This document shows, one piece after another, positions 1-8,992 of a stretch of DNA of 34,137 bases. This DNA is from Pirellulaceae bacterium (GTDB lineage: Bacteria > Planctomycetota > Planctomycetia > Pirellulales > Pirellulaceae). A model generated the notes under the pieces. It searched no databases, was not told the DNA's origin, and saw only the letters and a program-made list of their open reading frames with translations. The stretch lies in contig BPJV01000016.1 of the NCBI GenBank assembly GCA_026004795.1, positions 1-34,137 on the forward strand, written 5' to 3'. A program made the translations under genes and the position numbers. Position 1 is the stretch's first letter. Each line of letters opens with the position of its first letter.

Positions 1-22
1 CTATTTGTGCAACTATCTGCAA

Positions 23-54
23 AAGGCTGGAGCCATCTCCAGCCTTATTTTTAT
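23..54 (+). terminator. Rho-independent terminator
   Basis: A perfect 10-bp stem (AAGGCTGGAG / CTCCAGCCTT) closes a 4-base CCAT loop and is followed by ATTTTTATT. This is a classic intrinsic terminator for a plus-strand transcript that enters from the left of the window. The gene or RNA it serves is outside the window. Confidence 0.75.
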
Positions 55-200
55 TGGGTTTTCGACATTCGTGATGTTTGCTGATGGGGCCGAAATCGTC
101 CGTGATGGGGGGACATATGGGGGGACGAAAACTTGTTGCCCGCTGCCAGTGCTCATCAGTCACCTGCAAGTAGTGGCGATTGGCCACGGCCAATGTATGC

Positions 201-404
201 CTAGGCCAGCTTTCGATAGTCCAACTGCATGAATTCCTTGAAGACCAGACAGGCAAACAACTGTGGCTGGATAAATCTCTTTGGACCGAACTGGTGGTAA
301 TACGGCGCCAATACAATCTGCCCGATGACGTACGCGAAATTCAGGATCGTGCGTGGCGATTTTGTCATCCTCATGCAGGAGTCAATGCGGAAATTGCGTG
401 CCAA
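201..404 (-). pseudogene. Transposase N-terminal fragment (DDE family)
   Basis: The 67-aa reading frame contains the segment FIQPQLFACLVFKEFMQLDY followed by RKLA. It resembles the N-terminal region of IS4/IS5-like transposases, where a 'tQPQLfaclvLkeflrLDYRkLaaLL' motif is common. A TAG stop follows KLA directly, and the DDE catalytic core is not found downstream on the same strand. This is therefore a truncated remnant and not a working transposase. The family assignment rests on motif memory only. An alternative is a short unrelated hypothetical protein, which I consider less likely given the motif. Confidence 0.55.
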
Positions 405-1091
405 AACTCATGCCGAGGCTAGCTTTTCTACAGAGCAGGTTAGAAGGAGTATTGAGTCGCTTGGCAACGGGCTACGCAGCGAGAAGGTTTCCAGGCCATT
501 TGCGGCATCGAATCGCCGGAATGCGTGTCGTTTGGTTCCTTTCGTGCTGTTTTTTCGAGGTCGCCGCACGAAGGCAGCGAAGGCGGCCGGTGAGCCGTTG
601 TTTTGGTAACGGCAAATCGTGTTGTTACTACATCGGCCACCCGCCTGGCCGTTGGCGCCATCAAGAGTCCTTGCCACCCGGCTGGCAGCCCTGGCGCGAC
701 TGATCCCGCTACGGTGCACCGCGTTGTTTGAGACACGCCGTGCCGAATGAAATGTCGCTTGTGGATTGGGGCTTGGCAAGCACGTGGTGTGTGGGGTGCG
801 GCTTGGCGAGCGAGTGGCAGACGGGGGGATCGAGCAAAGGTGTGGTTGTGCGATCTACGGTGGTTGGGCTTCGCGGTATCAGGCGACCAAGGCGAATAGA
901 GCGTCGGTCTCGGCCCGGGAGAGGACGGCGTCGGATGTCAGCAACGCCCGCCGCGTCGGTCGGGGAAGCGATTTCAACAGCGCCGCTGGCAGCGACCCGC
1001 CCAGTGCCAGCGGAAACTGCTTTTGTAGAGAGGCTCTACGCAGTGCAAATCGGTCGTATTTGTTTTTGGGAATGAGCGACTGCCAGCGTAT
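405..1091. other. Gene-poor stretch, no supported gene
   Basis: Several overlapping open frames exist on both strands, but all are rich in Arg, Ser and Pro and read like shadow frames. I recognise no domain. The stretch lies between the transposase N-terminal fragment and the first copy of a dispersed repeat, so decayed mobile DNA is the likeliest content. Confidence 0.5.
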
Positions 1092-1882
<791 letters not shown>

Positions 1883-2040
1883 TGGCGCGGTGGTCCGCTC
1901 GCCCCCGATGCACGTCGAAGAATCCTTGACAACGCCCCAGATCCATGACAACACCCCAGCTTCGACGCGTCGGTGGCGGCGGCGGTGAATTCGGCTTACA
2001 GCCAACAACCTCGATGTGCACCTCCATCCTGGGGCAGAAT

Positions 2041-2175
2041 TGGATCGCCCTTTCAGGGCTTGGATGGTTGGTCGTTCGTGTTCCCAGGGCGGCGCTGGCG
2101 CTCTGCCCTGGGCTTTCATGGCGCTGCCCCTTTGGGGCGAATTGTGGCATTTGGGAATTCTGGCGAATTCCTCTA
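2041..2175. repeat. Palindrome-bearing intergenic repeat-like block
   Basis: Contains a perfect inverted repeat CCCAGGGC (2083-2090) / GCCCTGGG (2105-2112) with a 14-base loop, followed by CCCCTTTGGGGCGAA. From memory this resembles a repeat type that is common between planctomycete genes and yields spurious 'GRCPGL..APLGR'-like translations. Only one copy is visible here, so calling it a repeat is an inference. Confidence 0.4.
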
Positions 2176-2447
2176 CTGGTAGGTGTCCAACCGAGCTTAC
2201 CGAGGCGGGCGTGTATCCCGAAGCGTCTGAATCCAGCCAGCCGCCAGCCCCGGCAACCCGCTAGTTCCGGGCTATCACCCCCTCCCACAAGCACCAACAC
2301 CACAAGTACCAACACCATCACCATCTAGGTCGCTCAGGCCACCAATCACCCGCCCGATTCAATCCAAGATTCTTCCAGCCTGCACGCTTACCGCAAACTC
2401 ACGAATAATGAAACCACTTCCAGGCGGCGGAGAGGCCGCGGTACGGT

Positions 2448-2583
2448 AGGCGGCGACTTCGCAGAGTGCCGGTAGCCGAAACTGCAGTGCGGTCGCTCGT
2501 GAGTGTGCTCGTAAAGCCGACGATTATTTGCCCACAGCACGGGGGATCCACACAGACGGGTGTAGTCGCTCGTGGTTGTGCTC
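2448..2583 (-). pseudogene. IS3-like transposase tail remnants (two)
   Basis: Two short minus-frame segments, YEHTHERPHCSFGYRHSAKS (2448-2513) and EHNHERLHPSVWIP (2542-2583), both resemble the C-terminal 'YN.eRPHssLGY.tPaefa' signature of IS3-family OrfB transposases. They lie in different frames, and the DNA around the two (CGGTCGCTCGTGAGTGTGCTCG and GTAGTCGCTCGTGGTTGTGCTCG) is similar. This suggests a duplicated decayed tail. The rest of the transposase is absent. Confidence 0.4.
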
Positions 2584-2681
2584 GTGCTGCCGACGCTGAG
2601 CGTCCAGTGCGCCGCGGCCAGAGCTTGAATTCGAGGCCATCGTAACACGCCAGTCCGGTGTGGTAGGACGACTACCAAGGC

Positions 2682-3821
2682 TTACACCAACGACGGTTTG
2701 GGTTTGGCCCGCGGTGCAGTGATCAACACGGTTACCGCGCCTACGATTACGGTTGCCAGGCACAGCCAAAAGGGCCAAGCTACCAGACCCCACGCACCGC
2801 TGAGCGTCAAGGAAATCGACGTATTCACCACCGGGGCAAACCCAAAGATCAACGGCATCACGTAGTAGGGTTTGCCTCCTGCGTTGAATGCCAATACGAC
2901 CCCCAAGGCCCCAATCGCTCCAGCGGCACCAGCCATGAACGACCAAAACAATCCCGCCGTCGTCCAGTTCTGCGTGACGGCGCCGAAACCACCGTCCATG
3001 GCGATGATGACCAACGGCGCTGCGACCGCAATGATGAAATAGGCTACCCCGACACAAATAAACGGTCGCAAGCGGCTGCCGGCCATGCGCGCCTGACCGA
3101 TATGCAATAGGGGGCCGTAAGATCCCCAGCACAGGGCGGCCAAGGCGATTGAAATCACCACCCGAGCAAAATCGCCCGTCGCAGACTGCGTCGGCTCGGC
3201 CACCGGCTCGGCATCCGCGCTGGCTGACGCTTGGACACCAGCGGCCGAAGCGTTAGCGTCTTCTTCCACCTGACCGTCGTGGGATTCACCAGAGACATCC
3301 TCCTCATCTTGGTGCTCGGTGACCGACGAAGGCTGACTAGAGACCTTGGCCGATGCCGCGGCCGGAGCAGGTTTGAAATACAACACCCCCGCCGCTCCTA
3401 CCGCCGCCGCAAGGATACCGGCCACGAATATCGGCCGAATCTGATTGAATGTGCCGCTCAAGGTCGCCGTAACGAGCGTGTTCACCACAGGGGCAAACCC
3501 GAATACCAACGGCATGACATAGACGGGCTTGCCTCCATAAACCAGGGCTAGAATAACACCTAGCGCGCCGATTGCCCCGACAGCGCCGGCGAGGAAAGAA
3601 AAGACGCTTCCACGAATCGTCCACCGCCCACCTTCGCGCAGTTTCCGTAGCAGGGCCAGGGGCAACAGCACGGCGATCAGGAAGTAAGCCAATCCCACCC
3701 CGACGAAAGCGCGCAGTGTATCGTGGTGCAACGCCTCGGAGCCTCGATGCAATACCGGACCGTAGGCTCCCCACGAAAGAAACGTCAATGCCGTAAACGC
3801 CAGCACCAGGGGTAATCGCAT
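2682..3821 (-). CDS. Internally duplicated multipass membrane protein, unknown function
   Basis: 379 aa. The protein is two copies of the same roughly 140-residue membrane module. Copy 1 (about 1-150) carries FLSWGAYGPVLHRG, LRAFVGVGLAYFLIAVLLP, FLAGAVGAIGALGVILA and GGKPVYVMPLVFGFAPVVNT. Copy 2 (about 225-375) carries LCWGSYGPLLHIG, LRPFICVGVAYFIIAVAAP, FMAGAAGAIGALGVVLA and GGKPYYVMPLIFGFAPVVNT. A Glu/Asp/Ser/Ala-rich linker (about 155-225) joins them and is probably disordered. The strong identity between halves and the small-residue helices suggest a transporter of the drug/metabolite or EamA-like superfold, but I recognise no named family and assign no substrate. The start is an ATG preceded by GGACGAGG about 8 bases upstream. 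It is divergent from the Pcm-GGT gene. Confidence 0.85.
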   Translation of the reverse strand: MRLPLVLAFTALTFLSWGAYGPVLHRGSEALHHDTLRAFVGVGLAYFLIAVLLPLALLRKLREGGRWTIRGSVFSFLAGAVGAIGALGVILALVYGGKPVYVMPLVFGFAPVVNTLVTATLSGTFNQIRPIFVAGILAAAVGAAGVLYFKPAPAAASAKVSSQPSSVTEHQDEEDVSGESHDGQVEEDANASAAGVQASASADAEPVAEPTQSATGDFARVVISIALAALCWGSYGPLLHIGQARMAGSRLRPFICVGVAYFIIAVAAPLVIIAMDGGFGAVTQNWTTAGLFWSFMAGAAGAIGALGVVLAFNAGGKPYYVMPLIFGFAPVVNTSISLTLSGAWGLVAWPFWLCLATVIVGAVTVLITAPRAKPKPSLV

Positions 3822-4183
3822 GGATCAACCTCGTCCTATCGGGAAGGATGGAATGCGCGGTACGTCGCCGTGATTCAGGATGAATTTGTTCGCGGTGGCC
3901 TCGATTGCCACTTTCTCTGGGAGTGCCAGGCCACGGCGGACGAGCCTCCCGGCGAGCACCGCATCGGCAAGAAAACGCTAAGCCTACTATCCGACATGGA
4001 GATTGACTAGGCGGAATACCTCCTTTCCTGCTCCTCGCCCCATAGCATCGGCCATTCGTTCATAATGATTCGTCAGGCAGGGGTCTGCCAGCTTTGCACC
4101 TTTTCAATAGTGGGAGAAAGCTCGCAGCACGAAGAAGCTCGTGCACTTGCGACGATGCCTCGGTTTCACCAAGAGGACAGAGC
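3822..4183. other. Divergent intergenic region
   Basis: 362 bp between the divergently transcribed membrane protein and the Pcm-GGT gene. It should hold both promoters, but I cannot pick convincing -35/-10 boxes. The open frame of the right-hand gene extends to an upstream ATG at 4094. I prefer the start at 4184 because it is preceded by AAGAGGACAG and matches the usual Pcm N-terminus. Confidence 0.5.
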
Positions 4184-6586
4184 ATGACATCCGAACAAGA
4201 ACGTCCCGCAGCGTCTCAAGATTCGTGGCAGAAGGCCCGCGAGCAAATGGTAGAAGAACAAATCGTCGCACGAGGCATAACCAATCCACCGATTCTCGAT
4301 GCCATGCGCATCGTGCCGCGTGAATGCTTCGTAGCACCGCAAGATCGTCCTCACGCCTACGACGACCGCCCCCTTCCGATCGGCTATGGCCAGACGATTT
4401 CCCAGCCCTTCACCGTCGCTTTTATGGCCGACGCGCTGCAATTGAACGGGAATGAGCGCATCCTGGAAATCGGGACTGGTTGTGGTTATGCAGCGGCGGT
4501 ACTAAGCCGCCTGTGCCGAGAAGTGCATACGGTGGAACGCATTGCGGAGTTAGCCGAAGCGGCGCGTCGACGCCTGGCCGAGCTGGGATACACCAACGTC
4601 TTCGTCTACCCAGGCGACGGTAGTCGCGGCCTGCCCGAACATGCCCCCTACGATCGTATCATTGCCGCCGCGGCCGCCGAGCAGCTCCCCGTAGCACTTC
4701 AAGAACAGCTCGTCGACGGCGGCAAGATCGTGCTGCCGGTCGGCTCGACCCATGGAGTGCAGACCATGAAGCGGTATACTCGCCGAGGGGACGTATGGCA
4801 TGTCGAGGACCTGGGAAAATTCACCTTTGTGCCCCTGGTTGGTGGTGAAAAGAGTCGTCGCAACTTCTTGATCGGAAGCGCGGCCCTCTCGGCGGCAGCG
4901 ATTCTCGCTCGTGGTGCCGGACAGGTGTTTGCCCAAGCCCCCTCTGGCCCTACTACCGCAGGCACAGTAGCTCGAGGAAGCCGAGCTGCGGTGGCCACAG
5001 TGCATCCACTGGCGACCGCGGCGGGGATCGAAGCACTACAGCGCGGGGGCAATGCCATCGATGCGGCGGTGGCAGCCAGTCTGATGCTGGCAGTCGTTGA
5101 TGGATTCAATTCCGGACTCGGTGGTGGTGGACTGGCACTTGTTCGCGCTGGCAACGCCATCCATGCCATCGACGGCCGAGAAACCGCCCCGTCCGGCGCC
5201 AGACCGGAGCTGTACCTTCGCGACGGAAAACCGGCTCCAGAACTCAGCCAGACGGGCCCCCTGGCGGTCGCCGTCCCCGGTCTGCTTGCCTTGCTAGAAG
5301 AAATGCAGTCTCGGTGGGGCCGTTTGGACTGGAAATGGGCACTCGAGCACGCGGCTCAGGTAGCGGCAGAAGGCTTCGAGCTGGATGCCTATTACGCCAG
5401 TCGGCTTGGTAGCGCCGCCCGCTCGCTGCGCCGCTTCGCCGCTTCTTCATCCATCTTTCTCGACGCCCAGGGCCGACCATGGCCAGTAGGTCACCGCCTG
5501 ATCCAACACGACCTGGCCAGCAGTTTACGCCAAATTGCATCGGAAGGAGTCGACTGGTTTTATCGCGGTCCGTTCGCCCAGCGACTGGAAACGCTGATGA
5601 AAGAAACGGGTGGCGTGATGACTGCCGAGGATCTGGCCAACTATCGCGTCAAAGAGCGTTCGCCCATCGTCGGTTCCTATGGCCATGCCCTGGTCTATGG
5701 ATTCCCGCCACCAAGTTCCGGAGGAATCCACATCGCCCAGATGCTCGGCATGCTCTCTCACTTCGACGTGCGGGAGCTCTATCGGCGATCGGAAGCAACT
5801 TGGCTGCACGTATTGGCCGAATGCATGAAACGCGCCATGGCCGACCGGGCCCATTGGTTGGGCGATGCCGATTTTGTGCAAGTTCCGCTCGGTTTGCTTG
5901 ATCCGAGCTATTTACAGACTAGAGCCTCCGACATCGATCTGATGCGCGCCACGCCGGTAAAGAGGCACGGATCGCCTCCCGCCGCCGACCACCTCTTTTT
6001 CGACCGCTCGTCACATACCACGCACCTAACCACGGCGGACGACGCAGGAAACGTGGTGGCGCTGACACAGACGATCAATACGACGTTCGGATCCAAGATG
6101 ACGGTCCCTGGAACCGGAATCGTTCTGAACAACGAAATGGACGATTTCAGCTTGGCACCTGGCGTCCCCAATGCCTTCGGCCTGGTAGGCTCCCAGGCCA
6201 ATGCCATTGTGCCTGGAAAGCGTCCGTTGTCGAGCATGAGCCCCACGATCGTATGTCATGCCCAGGACCAGTTTCACCTGACTTGCGGCGCGGCAGGCGG
6301 CCCCCGAATCATCACCACTGTCCTGCAAATCCTCACTCGCATGCTGGACTTGGACCAGACGATCGGCGATGCCATTGCGGCCCCACGCATCCACCATCAG
6401 TGGTCACCCGACGAATTAGTTTGCGAATCCTCGCTGCCAGCGTCCCTCGTGAAGGAACTGGAAGCGATGGGGCACCGAGTGCGCACGGTCAAGACGGCTG
6501 CCGTCGCCCAAGGCATCGCCCGGCAGCATTCTCAGTTCGAGGCAGCCTCCGATCCTCGCGTCCCCAGTGCATCAACCTGTTTGTGA
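4184..6586 (+). CDS. Protein-L-isoaspartate methyltransferase / gamma-glutamyltranspeptidase fusion
   Basis: 800 aa, two enzymes in one frame. Residues about 15-222 are a complete Pcm: MVEEQIVARGI, the QTISQP signature, SAM motif I ILEIGTGCGYAAAVL (about 93-107), and the usual end at DLGKFTFVPLVGG. Pcm repairs isoaspartyl sites in damaged proteins using S-adenosylmethionine. Residues about 260-790 are a gamma-glutamyltranspeptidase of the E. coli type: GGNAIDAAVAASL, the predicted autocleavage/nucleophile Thr612 in HTTHL, NTTFGSKM, LNNEMDDFS, PLSSMSPT and GGPRIITT. GGT hydrolyses or transfers gamma-glutamyl groups, typically from glutathione, outside the cytoplasm. At the junction (about 222-255) sits SRRNFLIGSAALSAAA and a small-residue run ending AQA, a Tat-like signal peptide. 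An in-frame GTG at 4829 could start a separately exported GGT, but no good Shine-Dalgarno precedes it. The start was chosen for AAGAGGACAG upstream. Confidence 0.9.
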   Translation: MTSEQERPAASQDSWQKAREQMVEEQIVARGITNPPILDAMRIVPRECFVAPQDRPHAYDDRPLPIGYGQTISQPFTVAFMADALQLNGNERILEIGTGCGYAAAVLSRLCREVHTVERIAELAEAARRRLAELGYTNVFVYPGDGSRGLPEHAPYDRIIAAAAAEQLPVALQEQLVDGGKIVLPVGSTHGVQTMKRYTRRGDVWHVEDLGKFTFVPLVGGEKSRRNFLIGSAALSAAAILARGAGQVFAQAPSGPTTAGTVARGSRAAVATVHPLATAAGIEALQRGGNAIDAAVAASLMLAVVDGFNSGLGGGGLALVRAGNAIHAIDGRETAPSGARPELYLRDGKPAPELSQTGPLAVAVPGLLALLEEMQSRWGRLDWKWALEHAAQVAAEGFELDAYYASRLGSAARSLRRFAASSSIFLDAQGRPWPVGHRLIQHDLASSLRQIASEGVDWFYRGPFAQRLETLMKETGGVMTAEDLANYRVKERSPIVGSYGHALVYGFPPPSSGGIHIAQMLGMLSHFDVRELYRRSEATWLHVLAECMKRAMADRAHWLGDADFVQVPLGLLDPSYLQTRASDIDLMRATPVKRHGSPPAADHLFFDRSSHTTHLTTADDAGNVVALTQTINTTFGSKMTVPGTGIVLNNEMDDFSLAPGVPNAFGLVGSQANAIVPGKRPLSSMSPTIVCHAQDQFHLTCGAAGGPRIITTVLQILTRMLDLDQTIGDAIAAPRIHHQWSPDELVCESSLPASLVKELEAMGHRVRTVKTAAVAQGIARQHSQFEAASDPRVPSASTCL

Positions 6587-6850
6587 GGAATCAGCCGCAA
6601 CACGGCAACCGCCTCGCTTTCTCGCTGCCCCGTACGTTACGCCCCGCTGCCCATCACTTGTTCATCTGCCATCGGCGCGCTCAGCGAATTACCTGCCCAT
6701 GGCACCTCCCGGTTCGTGGCGTTAAACCCGGCAGCGATCTTCTGCGACGGGCTAGAGCCTCTAGCCTCCCCGGCTGACTGCGTGCAGACGGTCCCTCCCC
6801 AGCAGGGCGCCCTGCGTGGCATCTGGCTGCTTTCCCTAGGGGACAACCTG

Positions 6851-7684
6851 TCAGGAGGAGCCGGCCAGGTAGTAGAGGAGGGCGGTCCCCATGACAATGC
6901 GGTATACGGCAAACGGTGCGAAACCATGACGGCGGACCCAGTGCATGAACCAGGCGATGACTCCCCAGGCCACGATAAAGCTGACGACGAAGCCGACGGC
7001 GAGCACGGCGATGCCGTGCGCGTCCATCGAGGTGGGATTCCGCCAGGCGAACTGCAACAGCTTGAATCCCGTGGCCGCTACCATCACGGGGATCGATAGA
7101 AAGAAACTGAATTCCAGCGCCGCCGGCCGGCTCAAGCCCGCCAACTGTCCTCCGGCAATCGTCGCCATCGACCGGCTGACTCCAGGAAACGCAGCGGCCA
7201 AGATCTGAAACAGGCCAATCATCACTGCTTGGGCCACCGTCATCTCTTCGATACGTTCCGTGCGCGGATGGCGACAGGCCAGGTCGACGATCCACATGGC
7301 GATCCCACCAATGATCAATGCCCATCCCATGACAAAGAGGTTTTCAAGATTCTCTCCGATCAGTTCGTCCATCAAGAAACAGGGCACGGCGGTGACCACA
7401 AAACTGAGCAACACCAGCACCAGCGGGTGCCGCCACCGAGTCTGCGGAGTATCAGGGCGAGAAAAAGTGAAACAAAAGGCGGTCAATCGGCGGCGAAAAA
7501 AGACAACCACCGCCAAGATGGCTCCCAGTTGAATGACGATGGCGAACATCTTCCAATAGGCATCTTCGAGCGGTTGCCGCAACCACTCTTGAGTGAGCCG
7601 CAGGTGGGCGGTGGAGCTAACCGGCAGAAACTCGGTCAATCCTTCGACGATTCCCAGAATTACCGCCGACACGTAATCGTTCAC
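6851..7684 (-). CDS. uppP: Undecaprenyl-diphosphatase UppP (BacA)
   Basis: About 277 aa and multipass. The enzyme dephosphorylates undecaprenyl pyrophosphate at the membrane, regenerating the C55-P lipid carrier for peptidoglycan and other envelope polymers; its overexpression gives bacitracin resistance in other bacteria. The N-terminal signature GIVEGLTEFLPVSSTAHL carries the conserved E..xE and PVSS residues, and the second re-entrant signature FPGVSRSMATIAGGQLAG is also present. Length fits the family. The frame opens at a TTG (7711), but I chose the GTG at 7684, which gives MNDYVSAVILGIVEGLTEF, the usual start of the family. It is divergent from a DUF368 gene only 57 bp away, pointing to a shared regulatory region and shared lipid-carrier function. 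Confidence 0.9.
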   Translation of the reverse strand: MNDYVSAVILGIVEGLTEFLPVSSTAHLRLTQEWLRQPLEDAYWKMFAIVIQLGAILAVVVFFRRRLTAFCFTFSRPDTPQTRWRHPLVLVLLSFVVTAVPCFLMDELIGENLENLFVMGWALIIGGIAMWIVDLACRHPRTERIEEMTVAQAVMIGLFQILAAAFPGVSRSMATIAGGQLAGLSRPAALEFSFFLSIPVMVAATGFKLLQFAWRNPTSMDAHGIAVLAVGFVVSFIVAWGVIAWFMHWVRRHGFAPFAVYRIVMGTALLYYLAGSS

Positions 7685-7741
7685 CGTGGTATCTTTCAAC
7701 GATGGTCCCAATCAAGTATTTCAACACCAAAATCAGCAAGT

Positions 7742-8710
7742 ATGAACAGCCAACAAAACCCGCAACGGTCGCCGATTCGATACGACTTGCTCAACTGGTT
7801 CCGCGGCTTGTGCATGGGTGCGGCCGATATCGTCCCCGGCGTCTCTGGAGGAACCATAGCACTTCTTTTGGGGCACTACGAGCGGTTGGTGACGGCGATC
7901 AGCCATGTCGATGCGCGATTGTTGCGGTTATTACGGACGCGGAGATGGCGCGCGGCGGCCGAGTACCTCGATTTACGGTTCCTGATCGCCTTAGCCCTAG
8001 GCATCGGCACGGGAATCGTAGCGTTGGCGTCGCTGATGCATTACCTCTTGGAGCATCACTTGCCAGGCACCTATGCCGTCTTCTCCGGCCTGGTACTGGC
8101 GTCGGCTATGCTTGTCGCCCGCCGTATGCACGGATGGAACAGCCGTCGCATGCTGTTACTCGCCGTAGGGGCGCTGCTGGCATGGCGACTCTGTTCGCTC
8201 ACTCCCATGCACACTCCCTTGACCCCTTGGACCGCCTTCCTAGCGGCGATGGTAGCCATTTGCGCCATGATTCTACCGGGAATCAGCGGCGCGTTTGTGC
8301 TCCTACTGCTAGGCGTTTACCACCCGGTGACCGAGCTGATCAAGGGCTTGCCACACGGGGAGGTGACGTTGGAAGGCGGCGTTTTAATAGTCCTCTTCGC
8401 AACAGGATGTGCGACCGGATTGCTCCTTTTCAGCCGTCTGTTGCGATGGTTACTCGAACACCGTCATGATGCTACCCTGGCGGTCCTCATTGGCCTAATG
8501 CTTGGTTCGCTGTATCGCATATGGCCTTTTCAAATGGCCACACCTGAAACGGCGTCGTTACCCTTCAAACAGCGAGCGTTCGAGCATCACTGGCCCGCCG
8601 ACGGCGGTGAAGCGCTGCAGCTTGTCGGCCTAGCGGTGATCGCTGGCGTCGCTACTTACGCGTTGGAAAAAATCGCCGAACGCTTCGCTCCCGAACTCCA
8701 ATCCAATTGA
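7742..8710 (+). CDS. popT: DUF368 / PopT-type polyprenyl-phosphate translocase
   Basis: 322 aa, with about eight to ten hydrophobic segments. It shows the duplicated DUF368 signature: DIVPGVSGGTIALLLGHYE near residues 25-45 and MILPGISGAFVLLLLGVYHP near 180-200. DUF368 proteins were recently shown in other bacteria to return undecaprenyl phosphate from the outer to the inner leaflet of the cytoplasmic membrane (PopT). The function here is by family and context: the neighbouring divergent gene is UppP, which makes undecaprenyl phosphate on the outer face. The pair would dephosphorylate and then flip the carrier. The frame is open far upstream, but ATG 7742 is the only start that gives a normal N-terminus. 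No Shine-Dalgarno site is visible. Confidence 0.85.
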   Translation: MNSQQNPQRSPIRYDLLNWFRGLCMGAADIVPGVSGGTIALLLGHYERLVTAISHVDARLLRLLRTRRWRAAAEYLDLRFLIALALGIGTGIVALASLMHYLLEHHLPGTYAVFSGLVLASAMLVARRMHGWNSRRMLLLAVGALLAWRLCSLTPMHTPLTPWTAFLAAMVAICAMILPGISGAFVLLLLGVYHPVTELIKGLPHGEVTLEGGVLIVLFATGCATGLLLFSRLLRWLLEHRHDATLAVLIGLMLGSLYRIWPFQMATPETASLPFKQRAFEHHWPADGGEALQLVGLAVIAGVATYALEKIAERFAPELQSN

Positions 8711-8741
8711 TAGTCGACCGGTGATGCGTCCTGCTGGCAAC

Positions 8742-8766
8742 CACGGGACGCTCACGGCGTCCCGTG
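8742..8766 (+). terminator. Hairpin after the popT gene
   Basis: A perfect 10-bp stem, CACGGGACGC (8742-8751) / GCGTCCCGTG (8757-8766), with a 5-base TCACG loop, begins 32 bp after the popT stop. There is no U-tract, so it may be a 3'-end stabilising hairpin or a dispersed palindrome and not a true intrinsic terminator. Confidence 0.45.
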
Positions 8767-8825
8767 CGGTCCACTCCTCTGATCCCCACGCCCGTTTCAG
8801 TCTTCAGCGAACGTCACAACGAAAC

Positions 8826-8867
8826 AAAAAAAGCGGGCGTGGACCACAAGGTAAAATCCACGCCCGC
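8826..8867 (-). terminator. Strong minus-strand intrinsic terminator
   Basis: Read on the minus strand, an 11-bp perfect GC-rich stem (GCGGGCGTGGA / TCCACGCCCGC) is followed directly by seven T residues. It ends the transcript that carries the 65-aa ORF, the 13-aa ORF and the structured RNA at 8893-8992. Confidence 0.8.
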
Positions 8868-8892
8868 CTGAGTTGTCTCGTGCGATACAGTA

Positions 8893-8992
8893 AGGTGATC
8901 AACACGAGGGGGTGACTGCCTTCGGCAGCCCGCCGGCCACCTACGGGGAATCACCCCGATGGCTGGTACAGCAATACTCCACTTGATCACCT
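8893..8992 (-). ncRNA. Structured RNA segment sequestering an extended Shine-Dalgarno
   Basis: On the minus strand a 10-bp long-range helix joins AGGTGATCAA (8992-8983) to TTGATCACCT (8902-8893). Inside are a GGGGTGA/TCACCCC pairing and a hairpin CTGCC-GAA-GGCAG. The 5' strand of the outer helix is part of AAAGGAGGTGATC, a 13-nt perfect complement of the universal 16S rRNA 3' tail. Folding therefore hides a maximal ribosome-binding site. A U-tract terminator follows at 8826-8867. I recognise no known riboswitch or ncRNA class. It could be a translational regulator of the 13-aa ORF or a free-standing small RNA. Confidence 0.5.
8941..8982 (-). CDS. Possible 13-aa micropeptide with ideal ribosome-binding site
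   Basis: A GTG start lies 7 bases after the extended Shine-Dalgarno GGAAAGGAGG and opens a 13-codon frame, MEYCCTSHRGDSP, ending in TAG. The ribosome-binding site is by far the best in the window and has optimal spacing, yet the only product in that frame is this peptide. Two adjacent Cys codons are notable. The Shine-Dalgarno overlaps the stop codon (TGA in AGGAGGTGA) of the upstream 65-aa ORF, so the two would be translationally coupled. An alternative is that the site serves the longer frame that reads IKWSIAVPAIGVIP from the same region. Function is unknown. Confidence 0.35.
   Translation of the reverse strand: MEYCCTSHRGDSP

Noticed and set aside
408-779. 123-codon minus frame
   Set aside because: Arg/Ser/Ala-rich composition typical of shadow frames in GC-rich DNA; no domain and no ribosome site.
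4829-6586. Separate exported GGT gene starting at GTG 4829
   Set aside because: Possible, but no Shine-Dalgarno site precedes it and Pcm has no stop codon, so a single fused gene is the simpler reading of the sequence; kept as an alternative.
8941-8982. Cys-Cys leader peptide plus terminator as a cysteine attenuator
   Set aside because: No gene follows the terminator on that strand; the next gene (popT) is convergent.
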